Of a DNA stretch of 37,811 bases, positions 22,988-31,854 are shown in pieces. A model generated the notes under the pieces. It did not search any database, was not told the origin of the DNA, and saw only the letters and a list, made by a program, of their open reading frames with translations. The stretch comes from Gemmataceae bacterium (lineage in GTDB: Bacteria > Planctomycetota > Planctomycetia > Gemmatales > Gemmataceae). The stretch's first letter is position 1. Each line of letters starts with the position of its first letter. The position numbers and the translations under genes are program-made. The stretch lies in contig JAQGHQ010000299.1 of assembly GCA_028288765.1 (NCBI GenBank), forward strand, positions 1 to 37,811, given 5' to 3'.

Positions 22988-25900
22988 GAAACCCCTCCCC
23001 CGGCCCCTCCCCTAAGCAGGGAGGGGAGAAAAACCCGGATTTTGCTCCCCCTTCCCTCCCAGGGAAGGGGGTTGGGGGGTTAGGTTCCCCCGCCAAGGAC
23101 TACTGGCGAAGCCTGGAGGACCTGGCCGACACGCCGGAGTTCCGGGCGTTCGCGCGGGAGGAGTTCCCGGGGTTCGTCAACGTCTACGAGAGTCTCGGCG
23201 AAGCGGAACTGAAAGGCGATGACGCGGCGGGGCTGGACCGACGGAAGTTCCTGGCCCTGTCGGCCGCCGCCCTCGGGCTCGCGGGGCTGGCCGGGTGTCG
23301 CCGTCCGGAAATCCAGATCCTCCCGTACTCCGCTACCCCCGCGGACCAGGTCGGGCACGTCGTCCCGGGCAAGCCCGCCTTCTACGCCACCAGCATCCCG
23401 CGGCCCGGCGGGGCGCTGCCGGTTCTGGTCGAGAGCCACGAGGGGCGGCCGACCAAGATCGAGGGCAACCCGGTGCATCCGTGCAGCCGGGGGGCGACGG
23501 ACGCCCACGCCCAGGCAACAGTGCTGGACCTCTACAGCCCCGACCGGGTGATGTCGGACAAGTACCCCGGGGTGATGGAGAAGGGCATCGCCCGACGGTG
23601 GGAGGACTTCGACACCTTCGCCCGGGCTGAGGCCGATCGGCTCATCAAGGAACAGGGGAAGGGGTTCTACGTCCTCGCCGAGGAGCTGAACTCGCCGTCG
23701 GTCCGGCTGATCCGGGCGCACATGAAGAGTGTGATGCCGGAGGCGAGCTGGCACACCTACGAGCCGATCGACTACTCCGAGATCCGTAAGGGGGCCGAGA
23801 TCGCCATCGGGGCGAAACTCGCCGTCCGGTACAACCTCGACAAGGCCGAGCGAATCCTGACGCTCGACAGCGACTTCCTCGGCCTCGACCCGGAGCAGAT
23901 CCACAACAGCCGGGGGTTCGCCGCGAGGCGGAAAGTCGACGCGCCGACGGACCGGATGAGCCGGCTGTACGCGGTCGAAAGCACCTACACCGTGACCGGC
24001 ACGATGGCCGACCACCGGCTGGCGCTTCCGTCGGCGCGGATCGGCGGGTTCCTCGCGGCCGTGGCCACGGAGCTGGCGTCTGTCCACAAGTCGAGGCTGA
24101 AGAGGACGGGGAGCATCCCGGCGCAGGTAGCCGGTATCACGGCCCCGGCCGAGCTGCCCGGGAAGTGGGTGGCGGCGGTCGCGAAGGACCTCGCCGAGAA
24201 CGCCGGGAAGAGTGTCGTCCTCGTCGGCTACCGGCAACCGGCATGGGTTCACGCGCTCGCCCACGCGGTCAACGACTCCCTGGGAAACATCGACGCCGGG
24301 GTGGTCGAGTTCCGCGACCCGCCGCCCGAGACGGCCGACAAGGGCATCGCGGAGCTGGTCAAGGACATCGCCGCCGACAAGGTCGGGACGCTATTCGTCA
24401 TCGGCGGGAACCCGGCCCTCAACGCCCCGGCCGACCTCAATTTCAAGGCCGCGCTCCAGAAGGTGACCCGGAAGGTCAGGCTCGGGCTCTTCCACGACCA
24501 CACGTCGGAGCTGTGCGACTGGCACCTGCCGCTCGCGCACGACCTCGAAGGCTGGGGCGACGCGGAAGCCGTCGACGGTACGCTCTGCTGTGTGCAGCCG
24601 CTGATCGCCCCGCTGAACGGCGCGCCGGCGGCCGATGCGATGTCCGACGTCGCCCCCCCGCCCCGCGGCGGCCGGACCGTCCTCGAAGTGCTGACGCTCC
24701 TCACGCAGTTCGTCTTCCCCGACGCCGACGCGAAGACGAACCTACCGACCACCTCGTACTCGATCGCCAGGACGAAGGCTTACGAGCTGGTGCGGCGGGC
24801 ATTCGCCGACCGGGCCGGCATCGAGCAGGCCAGCCCGACGTTCGACACCGAGTTGAACCGCTACAAACAGCTCGGCTTCCTCCCGGCGGACAGGGACAAG
24901 ACCGGCCGCAAGCCGAGGCCGGCCGCCGAGGTGAAGCTCGACGCCGGGCGGGTCGGGGGGGAGCTGGCGAAGGTTCAGCTGCCGCCGGCGCCGGCGCGGG
25001 ACGCGGTCGAGGTCGGGTTCGTCCCGAGCTATTCGGTGTATGACGGTCGGTTCGCCATGAACCCGTGGCTGCAAGAGCTGCCCGACCCGATCACGAAACT
25101 CGTCTGGGACAACGCCGCCCTCATCAGCCCGAAGTCGGCGGCGGAGCTCAAGCTGAAGACCGGCGACGGGGTGAAGCTGACGGTCGGCGGGGCGGCGGTC
25201 GAAATCCCGGTGTTCGTGCTGCCCGGTCAGGCCGACTGGGCGGTGACGCTGCCGTTCGGTCAGCCGGGGGAGATGCGGATCGGCCGGGTGCCCGAGGGCG
25301 GCGGGACGAATGTCTTCCCGGTCCGCCGGTCGGACGCCCTGCACTTCGCCGGCGGGTGCAAGCTCGAATCGACCGGCCGAGCGTTCGACCTCGTCACAAC
25401 GCAGGAGCACGGGGTCATCCCCGAGGGGCGGGAGATTATCAAGGAATACGCCCTGGCGGACTACCCGAAGCCCCAGGCCGAGCACACGCACGGGCACGAA
25501 ACCGGCGCCGAGCGCGAGCCCAAAATCGGGCTCGCGCCGACAGAGCTGCCGCACGAGAAGGACATCAAGAAGGGGTATCAGGGGGCATACGGGAACCCGC
25601 AGCAGCCGCGGGGCCCGGCCCGGCAGAAGCAGGAGCGGTTCCCGCTCGACCTCGCCCGCCCGGAACTGCTCGACAGCCAGTTTCAGTGGGGCATGGTGAT
25701 CGATCTGAACGCCTGCACTGGGTGCTCGGCGTGCATGATCGCGTGCCAGAGCGAGAACAACATCCCGGTGGTCGGGAAGGCCGAGGTGAAGCGGAACCGG
25801 GAAATGCACTGGATCCGCATCGACCGGTACTTCACCGCCGGCCCGGACGAGCCGCGGGTCGTCTCGCAGCCGGTGGCGTGCGTCCATTGCGAGCAGGCCC

Positions 25901-26586
25901 CGTGCGAGCAGGTCTGCCCGGTGAACGCGGCGGTCCACAGCCCGGAGGGGCTGAACGTGCAGGTGTACAACCGGTGCATCGGCACCCGGTACTGCGCGAA
26001 CGCCTGCCCGTACAAGGTCCGCCGGTTCAACTGGTTCGACTTCAACAAACGGCCGCTCGACCAGCTCCGGGTGCCGACCCCGTTCGCCGACGGCGGGGCG
26101 TCGCTCACCCACACCCTGCTGCCCGAAACCTTGAAGATGCAGAAGAACCCCGACGTGACGGTGCGGATGCGCGGGGTGATGGAAAAGTGTACGTACTGCG
26201 TGCAGCGGCTGGAGCGGGCGAAGTATGGGGCGAAGATCGCGGCCACGGAGGTGGCCCAGGGGCGGAAGGTGATCGGGGTCGACGCCGCCTTCAAGCCGGA
26301 CGGCCCGCCGTCGGCGTACCGCAAGCCCGCGGACCCGCGGGCGGCCGGGTACGACCTCGACGCGAAGGGTCGGGTGATCGTCCCGGACGGGATGGTGACC
26401 ACGGCGTGCGCGGCGGCCTGCCCGACGCAGGCGATCGTGTTCGGGAACGCCCTCGACCCGACCAGTTTGGTAGCGAAGCAGAAGGCGAAGGAGGCCGAGT
26501 ACCTCCTGCTCGGCGAGCTGAACACGAAGCCGCGGACGAGCTACCTCCCGCGGGTCCGGAACCCGAACCCGGAGCTGGCGGGTTGA
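22984..26586 (+). CDS. actB: ACIII subunit ActB (molybdopterin-oxidoreductase-like plus Fe-S domain)
   Basis: A 1200-residue periplasmic subunit. Residues 2-35 are encoded by a palindromic repeat (22988-23087). Native-looking sequence begins at KDYWRSLEDLADTPEFRAF. A Tat-like motif RRKFLALSAA (86-95) leads to a lipobox LAGC (C105). Residues about 110-800 are the molybdopterin-enzyme-like domain, which in ACIII lacks the cofactor. Residues about 900-1160 are the ferredoxin-like domain with CTGCSACMIAC, CVHCEQAPCEQVC, CIGTRYCANACPYKVRR, CTYCVQRLERA and CAAACPTQAIVFG, which bind the family's four Fe-S clusters. It passes electrons from the quinol site to the hemes. No ATG, GTG or other good start exists between the repeat and YWRSL, so the repeat must be translated from the ATG that overlaps the actA stop. 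Confidence 0.93.
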   Translation: MRNPSPGPSPKQGGEKNPDFAPPSLPGKGVGGLGSPAKDYWRSLEDLADTPEFRAFAREEFPGFVNVYESLGEAELKGDDAAGLDRRKFLALSAAALGLAGLAGCRRPEIQILPYSATPADQVGHVVPGKPAFYATSIPRPGGALPVLVESHEGRPTKIEGNPVHPCSRGATDAHAQATVLDLYSPDRVMSDKYPGVMEKGIARRWEDFDTFARAEADRLIKEQGKGFYVLAEELNSPSVRLIRAHMKSVMPEASWHTYEPIDYSEIRKGAEIAIGAKLAVRYNLDKAERILTLDSDFLGLDPEQIHNSRGFAARRKVDAPTDRMSRLYAVESTYTVTGTMADHRLALPSARIGGFLAAVATELASVHKSRLKRTGSIPAQVAGITAPAELPGKWVAAVAKDLAENAGKSVVLVGYRQPAWVHALAHAVNDSLGNIDAGVVEFRDPPPETADKGIAELVKDIAADKVGTLFVIGGNPALNAPADLNFKAALQKVTRKVRLGLFHDHTSELCDWHLPLAHDLEGWGDAEAVDGTLCCVQPLIAPLNGAPAADAMSDVAPPPRGGRTVLEVLTLLTQFVFPDADAKTNLPTTSYSIARTKAYELVRRAFADRAGIEQASPTFDTELNRYKQLGFLPADRDKTGRKPRPAAEVKLDAGRVGGELAKVQLPPAPARDAVEVGFVPSYSVYDGRFAMNPWLQELPDPITKLVWDNAALISPKSAAELKLKTGDGVKLTVGGAAVEIPVFVLPGQADWAVTLPFGQPGEMRIGRVPEGGGTNVFPVRRSDALHFAGGCKLESTGRAFDLVTTQEHGVIPEGREIIKEYALADYPKPQAEHTHGHETGAEREPKIGLAPTELPHEKDIKKGYQGAYGNPQQPRGPARQKQERFPLDLARPELLDSQFQWGMVIDLNACTGCSACMIACQSENNIPVVGKAEVKRNREMHWIRIDRYFTAGPDEPRVVSQPVACVHCEQAPCEQVCPVNAAVHSPEGLNVQVYNRCIGTRYCANACPYKVRRFNWFDFNKRPLDQLRVPTPFADGGASLTHTLLPETLKMQKNPDVTVRMRGVMEKCTYCVQRLERAKYGAKIAATEVAQGRKVIGVDAAFKPDGPPSAYRKPADPRAAGYDLDAKGRVIVPDGMVTTACAAACPTQAIVFGNALDPTSLVAKQKAKEAEYLLLGELNTKPRTSYLPRVRNPNPELAG
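22988..23087 (+). repeat. REPIN-like palindromic repeat, copy A (inside actB)
   Basis: A 100-base element starting GAAACCCCTCCCCC and ending GGGGGGTTAGGTTC, with two hairpins (CCCTCCC...GGGAGGG and CCCCCTTCCCT...AGGGAAGGGGG). It is nearly the same as 33741-33844. Here it is read through in frame as ActB residues 2-35. Confidence 0.88.
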
Positions 26587-26651
26587 GTGTGGTCCGCGAG
26601 AGAATGAGGAGAAACGCCTACCGGTCGGACACGCCCACCGAGAACCGCCTT

Positions 26652-26785
26652 CGCCCGCCCAGGGTTTCCACCCTGGGCTACACGCGAGCGCCCCTCCGGG
26701 GCTCAAAACCCGACGGGGGCGGCCGGTCTTGGTAGCCGCGGAGCGGCGGCCGTGTGTAGCCCAGGGTGGAAACCCTGGGCGGGCG
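26652..26785. repeat. Paired inverted REP elements between actB and actC
   Basis: The 32 bases at 26652-26683 are the exact reverse complement of 26754-26785. Each arm is itself a hairpin (GCCCAGGGT, TTCC, ACCCTGGGC). This two-inverted-REP layout is that of a REPIN. A 70-base spacer separates them. The element fills most of the 264-base gap before the actC start. Confidence 0.85.
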
Positions 26786-26850
26786 AACCCGGACAGACGG
26801 CCGGCGAATACCTGACCGCCCGCCAGATCGAATGTAGGAGATACCCAGGC

Positions 26851-28956
26851 GTGCTGCACGAGAAGGCCCACGAGACGCACGAGACCGCCGGGGCGAACGA
26901 GCCGCTGCACACGCGGTTCGCCGACCCGCTCCCGCGCATCCCGCTCGTCTGGGGCCCGGCCACCTTCGCGACGCTCGACGACCAGATCGCCGGGGTCACC
27001 GAGCGGCCGCAGCCGGGGTGGTGGTGGCCGGCCCTCCTGGTCACGTCCGCGGTCCTGGTCGGGGGGGTGATCGCGGCCACGTACCTGATCTCGACCGGGG
27101 TCGGGGTGTGGGGGTCGAACAACCCGGTGAACTGGGCGTTCGATATCACCAACTTCGTGTTCTGGATCGGCATCGGGCACGCCGGCACGCTGATCTCGGC
27201 CATCCTCTTCCTGTTCCGGCAGAAGTGGCGGACGAGCATCAACCGGTTCAGCGAGGCGATGACCATCTTCGCGGTCATCTGCGCCGGGGTCTACCCGGGC
27301 ATCCACGTCGGCCGGTTCTGGTACGCGTGGTTCATGTTCCCGCTCCCGAACGCGAACCACATCTGGCCGAACTTCCGGTCGGCCCTGCTCTGGGACCTGT
27401 TCGCGGTCAGCACGTACTTCACGATCTCGCTGATCTTTTGGTACGTCGGGCTGATCCCGGACCTGGCGACCCTCCGCGACCGGGCGAAGAGCCGGGCCCG
27501 GCAACGGATCTTCGGCTTCCTCGCCCTCGGCTGGCGCGGGAGCACCCGGCACTGGCGGCACTACGAGGTCGCGTACCTGATGCTCGCCGGGCTGAGCACG
27601 CCCCTGGTGCTCAGCGTCCACTCGGTCGTATCGTTCGACTTCGCCACGTCGGTCATCCCGGGCTGGCACACGACCATCTTCCCGCCGTACTTCGTCGCCG
27701 GGGCGATCTTCGGCGGGTTCGCGATGGTGCTCCAGTGCATGATCCCGGCCCGGGCCGTGTACAAGCTCGAGAATCTAGTCACGATCAAGCACATCGACGT
27801 GATGTGCAAGTTCATCCTCGCGACCGGGACGCTCGTGGGGTACGCCTACTGCATGGAGCTGTTCGTCGCGTGGTACTCGGGCAACCCGAACGAGTGGCAG
27901 ACGTTCCAGGACCGGGCGTTCGGGGGCGACTACACCTGGGCGTACTGGACGATGATGACCTGCAACCTGTTCGTCCCCCAGGTGTTCTGGGTCCGGTGGT
28001 GCCGGCAGACCCCGTGGTTCGTGCTGATCGTGGTCACGTTCGTGAACGTCGGGATGTGGTACGAGCGGTTCGTCATCATCGTGCAGTCGCTGCACCACGA
28101 CTTCCTCCCGGGGTCGTGGGGCCGGTTCTACCCGACCTGGGTCGACTGGCTCCAGATGGTCGGCGACTTCGGGCTGTTCTTCACGCTCACGCTCGTGTTC
28201 CTGCGGTACCTGCCGATGATCGCCATCGCCGAGGTGAAGGGCGTGCTCGGGATGGCGAACCCGTACCACACCCCCGTCCCGGACGCCGAGTACCTGAAGG
28301 CGAACGGCCGATACCCGACGCAGGACCACGAGCGCGCCGCCGCGTTCGGCCCGCCGTCGAACGCCCCGCGAGCCGTGCCGGCGTCTCCCGAGCCGGTGCC
28401 GGCGTTCATCGCGTCGCCCGGCGGGACGGGCAAGCCGTGGGGCGTGGTGGCCGAGTTCGCCAACCCGCACGACCTGCTCGTCGCCGTCCGCCGGGCGCGG
28501 GACGCCGGCTATCAGCAGATCGATGCGTGGACCCCGTACCCGGTCCACGGGATGATCACGGCCATCGGGCGATATCGCAGCCGGCTCCCGCTGTTCACCC
28601 TGGCCGGCGGGCTGACCGGCCTCGCCGCCGCGGCGACCATGCAGTTCTACCTGAGTGCGTACTACTACCCGATCATCGTCGGCGGGAAGGAGTACCGCAG
28701 CTGGGAGGCGTTCGTCCCGATCTTCTTTGAGATGACGGTGCTGTTCGCGGGCTTCTTCACGCTCTTCAGCCTGATCGGGCTGTGCGGGCTGCCGAAATTG
28801 TTCCACCCGGTCGACAACCACCCGACGTTCAAGCGGTCCTCGCTCGGCGGGTTCCTGCTGACCGTCGAGGCCACGGACCCGAAGTTCGACCCGGACGGCA
28901 CCCGGGCGTTCCTCGAAGAGCTCGGCGGGAAGCACGTGGCGGTGGTGGAGGGGTAA
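26851..28956 (+). CDS. actC: ACIII ActC-ActD fusion (NrfD-like quinol-binding subunit plus DUF3341 domain)
   Basis: A 701-residue membrane protein. Residues about 50-480 form an NrfD/PsrC-type multi-helix domain with expected segments such as [36 protein letters not shown] and [17 protein letters not shown]. In ACIII this subunit carries a quinol-oxidising site. After a Pro/Ala-rich linker (about 490-525), [27 protein letters not shown] and YPVHGM open a DUF3341 domain with two TM helices, which is ActD in other bacteria. Both are in one frame here. GTG 26851 is chosen, with TAGGAG 10 bases upstream; extension to 26752 would enter the repeat. The symbol refers to the N-terminal half. Confidence 0.92.
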   Translation: MLHEKAHETHETAGANEPLHTRFADPLPRIPLVWGPATFATLDDQIAGVTERPQPGWWWPALLVTSAVLVGGVIAATYLISTGVGVWGSNNPVNWAFDITNFVFWIGIGHAGTLISAILFLFRQKWRTSINRFSEAMTIFAVICAGVYPGIHVGRFWYAWFMFPLPNANHIWPNFRSALLWDLFAVSTYFTISLIFWYVGLIPDLATLRDRAKSRARQRIFGFLALGWRGSTRHWRHYEVAYLMLAGLSTPLVLSVHSVVSFDFATSVIPGWHTTIFPPYFVAGAIFGGFAMVLQCMIPARAVYKLENLVTIKHIDVMCKFILATGTLVGYAYCMELFVAWYSGNPNEWQTFQDRAFGGDYTWAYWTMMTCNLFVPQVFWVRWCRQTPWFVLIVVTFVNVGMWYERFVIIVQSLHHDFLPGSWGRFYPTWVDWLQMVGDFGLFFTLTLVFLRYLPMIAIAEVKGVLGMANPYHTPVPDAEYLKANGRYPTQDHERAAAFGPPSNAPRAVPASPEPVPAFIASPGGTGKPWGVVAEFANPHDLLVAVRRARDAGYQQIDAWTPYPVHGMITAIGRYRSRLPLFTLAGGLTGLAAAATMQFYLSAYYYPIIVGGKEYRSWEAFVPIFFEMTVLFAGFFTLFSLIGLCGLPKLFHPVDNHPTFKRSSLGGFLLTVEATDPKFDPDGTRAFLEELGGKHVAVVEG

Positions 28957-28961
28957 TAAAT

Positions 28962-29076
28962 CGTGTTTGGTGTTTCGTGTTTGGTGTTTCGCTTTGGGCG
29001 ATCGTTTTACACGACATAGCCCCAGCAGGAACGCTACACCAAACACGAAACACCAAACACGAAACGCCAAACACGA
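28962..29076. repeat. Inverted pair of tandem 14-bp repeats before actE
   Basis: The left part (28962-28991) holds two copies of CGTGTTTGGTGTTT. The right part (29036-29076) holds two to three copies of its complement, AAACACCAAACACG, one with a C-to-G change. The middle is about 44 bases. The element starts 6 bases after the actC-D stop and ends exactly at the actE ATG. Confidence 0.82.
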
Positions 29077-29955
29077 ATGTACGACGTCGATCCGAACCTG
29101 TTCATGAACTGGGTGGTCGGGATCATCCTGGCCGTGGGGGCGCTGCTCCTCGTGGTCACCCTGGTCGCGTCCGCCGTCCGCGGGCGGTCGGGGCGGACGA
29201 TGTCGTACCTGTACATGCTCACCACTCTGTTCCTGTGTTTCGGGGTGGTGGTCGCGGTACTTGGATTCCGTGGTCAGCACAGCGGCGCGCGGCCGTGGCA
29301 CATCTTCCTCGACATGAAGTACCAGCCGAAGTACACCGCCCAGGGCGAGAGCGTGTTCTTCGCCGACGGCCGGGCGATGCGCCCGCCGCCGGAAAATACC
29401 ATCCCGTTCGACGGGACCGACTACGCCGCCGACGCCGGGTTCCACCCCGGCCCGAAGGCCGACTTCCTGAAGGCCGACCTGCGGTACTACCAGGGGATCG
29501 CCGACCCGGCCGCGAAGGAGACCCGCGACGGCGCGACGCTCCCGAAAGAGCCGGGGTGGAAGGACGGGCAGATGGTCGAGACGTACTTCGTCGCCCGGAT
29601 TCCGGACACGGCGGTCGGTGCGGCCGGCGGCTGGGAGCCGCTCGTGAAGCACGGCCGGCAGCAGTTCAACGTCCACTGCGCGGCCTGCCACGGCGCGAGC
29701 GGCCGGGGCGGCGCCGGGACCGACGCGCACGGGATCGTTGGGGCATACGGGCTGTCGGTCGCCCCGGCCGACGTGACCGGGGTGACGTTCCAGTCGCAGC
29801 CGGACGGGCAGCTGTTCAACACGATCACGAACGGGAAGGGGGCGATGCCGGCATACGCCCCCCAGGTGAAGGTGCAGGACCGGTGGGCGGTCGTGTCGTA
29901 CCTCCGGGTGCTGCAATACGCCCGCGCGACGCCGGGGGCGGTGGGGAAGAAATAG
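29077..29955 (+). CDS. actE: ACIII subunit ActE, monoheme cytochrome c
   Basis: A 292-residue protein with two TM helices (about 11-33 and 44-63), then a periplasmic region. MKYQPKYTAQGESVFFADGRAMRPPPENTI (from about residue 80) is typical of ActE. The heme site CAACH is at 201-205, and GKGAMPAYAPQV (Met near 253) gives the probable axial ligand. ActE is usually a lipoprotein in described complexes, whereas here it would be held by two helices and no lipobox is seen. ATG 29077 directly follows the repeat and has no Shine-Dalgarno sequence; the next in-frame Met is residue 10. The first TM helix argues for the upstream start. It is followed after 90 bases by actF. Confidence 0.9.
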   Translation: MYDVDPNLFMNWVVGIILAVGALLLVVTLVASAVRGRSGRTMSYLYMLTTLFLCFGVVVAVLGFRGQHSGARPWHIFLDMKYQPKYTAQGESVFFADGRAMRPPPENTIPFDGTDYAADAGFHPGPKADFLKADLRYYQGIADPAAKETRDGATLPKEPGWKDGQMVETYFVARIPDTAVGAAGGWEPLVKHGRQQFNVHCAACHGASGRGGAGTDAHGIVGAYGLSVAPADVTGVTFQSQPDGQLFNTITNGKGAMPAYAPQVKVQDRWAVVSYLRVLQYARATPGAVGKK

Positions 29956-29962
29956 TAGAGTT

Positions 29963-30010
29963 GGCACCGCCCACCATCATGGGCTGATGGACCCGACGGT
30001 GGGCGATGCC
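29963..30010. repeat. REP-like inverted repeat between actE and actF
   Basis: GGCACCGCCCACC (29963-29975) and GGTGGGCGATGCC (29998-30010) are inverted copies with 12 of 13 matches around a 22-base loop. Confidence 0.65.
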
Positions 30011-30045
30011 CGCCCTACAAGATCTGGCCGAGGCGATTCGTTTCG

Positions 30046-31323
30046 ATGACTACCGCGACCACCACCGACGGGCCCGCCAACGGCCCGCCTCTCACCTACC
30101 CGCCCGGGCTGCCGGACGACGTGGCCCCGATGGGCGAGAAGGCGGCGGGGACAGTCCGCATGCTCCTGGTCGTGCTCGGGGTCGCCGGGGTGGTGCTGAT
30201 CGCCGGCGCGGTCGTCGCCCCCCGGCAGTTCTTCCACTCGTACCTGTTCGGCTACGTGCTCGCCCTCGACGTCACACTCGGGGCGCTGTTCTGGGTGCTG
30301 ATCCACCACGTCGCCGACGCCGGGTGGTCGGTCGGGCTGCGGCGGGTGTTCGAGAACATCACCCGGGCGCTCCCCCCGCTCGCCCTGCTGTTCTTCCCCG
30401 TGGTGATCGGGATCTACTCCGGGAACCTGCACGCGTGGTACGAGTTCATCGCGCAACCCGAGCCCCCGGCCGGCAGCCACGAACTCCACCAGTGGCACGT
30501 CAAGCATCTGTACTACGCCGCCCCGTTCTTCCTCCTGCGGATCGCCATCTACTTCGGCGTCTGGATCGCGTACGCGACGGCGATGCGGCGGTGGTCGGCT
30601 CGGCAAGACGAGGTCGGCGGGGCCGGGCTCACGCGGACGATGCAGTGGTGGGCCCCGTCCGGCGTGCTGCTCCTCGGGCTGACCGCCACGTTCTTCGCGT
30701 TCGACCTGCTGATGAGCCTCCAGTACAGCTGGTTCAGCACGATCTTCGGCGTGTACTTCTGGGCCGGGGGGATCCGCGGGTCCCTGTCGATGGGGGTGCT
30801 GCTCGTGCTGGCCCTTCGGGCCGGCGGGTACCTCCGCCACACGATCACGATGGAGCACCTGCACGACGCCGCCAAGCTGATGTTCGGGTTCACCGTGTTC
30901 TGGGCGTACATCGCGTTCAGCCAGTACTTCCTGATCTGGTACGGGAACGTGCCGGAGGAGACGCAGTTCTACCTGCTGCGGCGGAACGGGGCGTGGTACG
31001 AGGCGTCGATCCTGCTCCCGGTCGTGAACTTCGCGGTCCCGTTCTTTCTGCTCCTGCCGCGGGCGAACAAGCGGAACCCGGTCACCCTGGCGGTCGCGGC
31101 CGGGTGGATCCTGCTGACGCACGCATTCGACCTGTACTGGCAGGTCCTGCCGGTGCTGCACCAGGACACGGTCCACGTCCACTGGCTCGACGTGGCCGCC
31201 CCGGTGTTCATGCTCGCGGTGGTCGTATTGTCTGCCGTGTGGGGGTTCCGGCAGGTGCCGCTGATCCCGGTCCGCGACGCCCGGCTGAACGAGACGATCG
31301 GGTACGAGAACGAGACGCCGTAA
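30046..31323 (+). CDS. actF: ACIII subunit ActF (second NrfD-like membrane subunit)
   Basis: A 425-residue polytopic protein with about ten hydrophobic segments. It belongs to the ActF/NrfD-related family (quinol:cytochrome c oxidoreductase, second quinone-type subunit). Recognisable blocks are YLFGYVLALDVTLGALFWVLIHHV, LHQWHVKHLYYAAPFFLLRIAIYF, DLLMSLQYSWFSTIFGVYFWAGG, FGFTVFWAYIAFSQYFLIWYGNVPEET and WLDVAAPVF. The first 35 residues are hydrophilic. It does not carry cofactors in known ACIII structures and is thought to take part in proton handling. The start at ATG 30046 gives this cytoplasmic N-terminus. It is followed by a 112-base gap holding palindromes. Confidence 0.93.
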   Translation: MTTATTTDGPANGPPLTYPPGLPDDVAPMGEKAAGTVRMLLVVLGVAGVVLIAGAVVAPRQFFHSYLFGYVLALDVTLGALFWVLIHHVADAGWSVGLRRVFENITRALPPLALLFFPVVIGIYSGNLHAWYEFIAQPEPPAGSHELHQWHVKHLYYAAPFFLLRIAIYFGVWIAYATAMRRWSARQDEVGGAGLTRTMQWWAPSGVLLLGLTATFFAFDLLMSLQYSWFSTIFGVYFWAGGIRGSLSMGVLLVLALRAGGYLRHTITMEHLHDAAKLMFGFTVFWAYIAFSQYFLIWYGNVPEETQFYLLRRNGAWYEASILLPVVNFAVPFFLLLPRANKRNPVTLAVAAGWILLTHAFDLYWQVLPVLHQDTVHVHWLDVAAPVFMLAVVVLSAVWGFRQVPLIPVRDARLNETIGYENETP

Positions 31324-31356
31324 GTTAGTGGGCAGTGGGCAGTAAGGTCCGATTTT

Positions 31357-31402
31357 CAGCCTGAAGGGCTGACAGCGTTTAGCCCAGGGCAACGCCCTGG
31401 GC
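31357..31402. repeat. Two REP-like hairpins after actF
   Basis: CAGCC/GGCTG (31357-31371) is followed by GCCCAGGGC, AAC, GCCCTGGGC (31382-31402, perfect). The second has the AAC loop seen at 14199-14225 and 35622-35642. Confidence 0.6.
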
Positions 31403-31435
31403 GCAGAGTGACAGAGCCGCACCGAGGACCGAGGA

Positions 31436-31786
31436 ATGACCGACCCGCCCGACCCGCCGCCGCCCGAGTTCCCGTTCGGGACGGCGATTGCCACCCTGGT
31501 GACGCTGTTCCTGTTCTTCGGACTCGTGCTCGTCGCGTACTATTCCCCAAACTACCTCGGGGACGTGAAGGGTGAGCCGAAGACGGACCCGGCCACGAAA
31601 TTGAAGGAAGTCCAGGCCCGGAACCAGGCGGTCCTGGAAGGGACCGACCCGTCGGCGAAGATGTCGGTCGGGCAGGCGACGGCCGAGGTCCTGGCCCACG
31701 CGGACAAGACCAAGGACGGGAAGAACAAGTACGGACATCTGCCGTTCCCGGCCGAGCCGAAACCGGCGGCGCCGGAGAAGAAGTAA
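31436..31786 (+). CDS. Small single-pass membrane protein of the ACIII-cbb3 cluster
   Basis: A 116-residue protein. The Pro-rich start (MTDPPDPPPPEFPFG) is followed by one TM helix (about 17-36) and a charged soluble tail. The tail includes SAKMSVGQATAEVLAHA, which loosely resembles the IPI-x2-AM helix in small proteins next to ACIII/oxidase genes in related bacteria, then a Pro/Ala/Lys tail. It could be an accessory subunit in the position of ActG, but similarity is too weak to name it. It lies between actF and ccoS in the same direction. Confidence 0.7.
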   Translation: MTDPPDPPPPEFPFGTAIATLVTLFLFFGLVLVAYYSPNYLGDVKGEPKTDPATKLKEVQARNQAVLEGTDPSAKMSVGQATAEVLAHADKTKDGKNKYGHLPFPAEPKPAAPEKK

Positions 31787-31800
31787 CGTGTGGAAGACAA

Positions 31801-31831
31801 GGAACCCGGTTTATCGGAGAAACCGGGTTCC
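31801..31831. repeat. Hairpin of the CCCGGTTTCT family, copy 3
   Basis: GGAACCCGGTTT (31801-31812) pairs with 31820-31831. It shares the core of the hairpins at 8597 and 11538. It lies between the small membrane-protein gene and ccoS, inside an apparent operon, where full termination would be unexpected. Confidence 0.6.
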
Positions 31832-31854
31832 CGACCCCGCCAGGAGAGTTCGCC

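Noticed and set aside
26752..26850. GTG 26752 as the actC start
   Set aside because: It lies inside the inverted repeat, and a ribosome site with GTG at 26851 fits better.
24742..27669. 975-codon minus-strand open frame
   Set aside because: It runs opposite actB and actC, whose Fe-S and NrfD motifs are certain. It has no domain of its own.
28962..29076. Possible CRISPR-like repeats
   Set aside because: The 14-bp units are directly adjacent without spacers and are arranged as an inverted pair, so this is not a CRISPR array.
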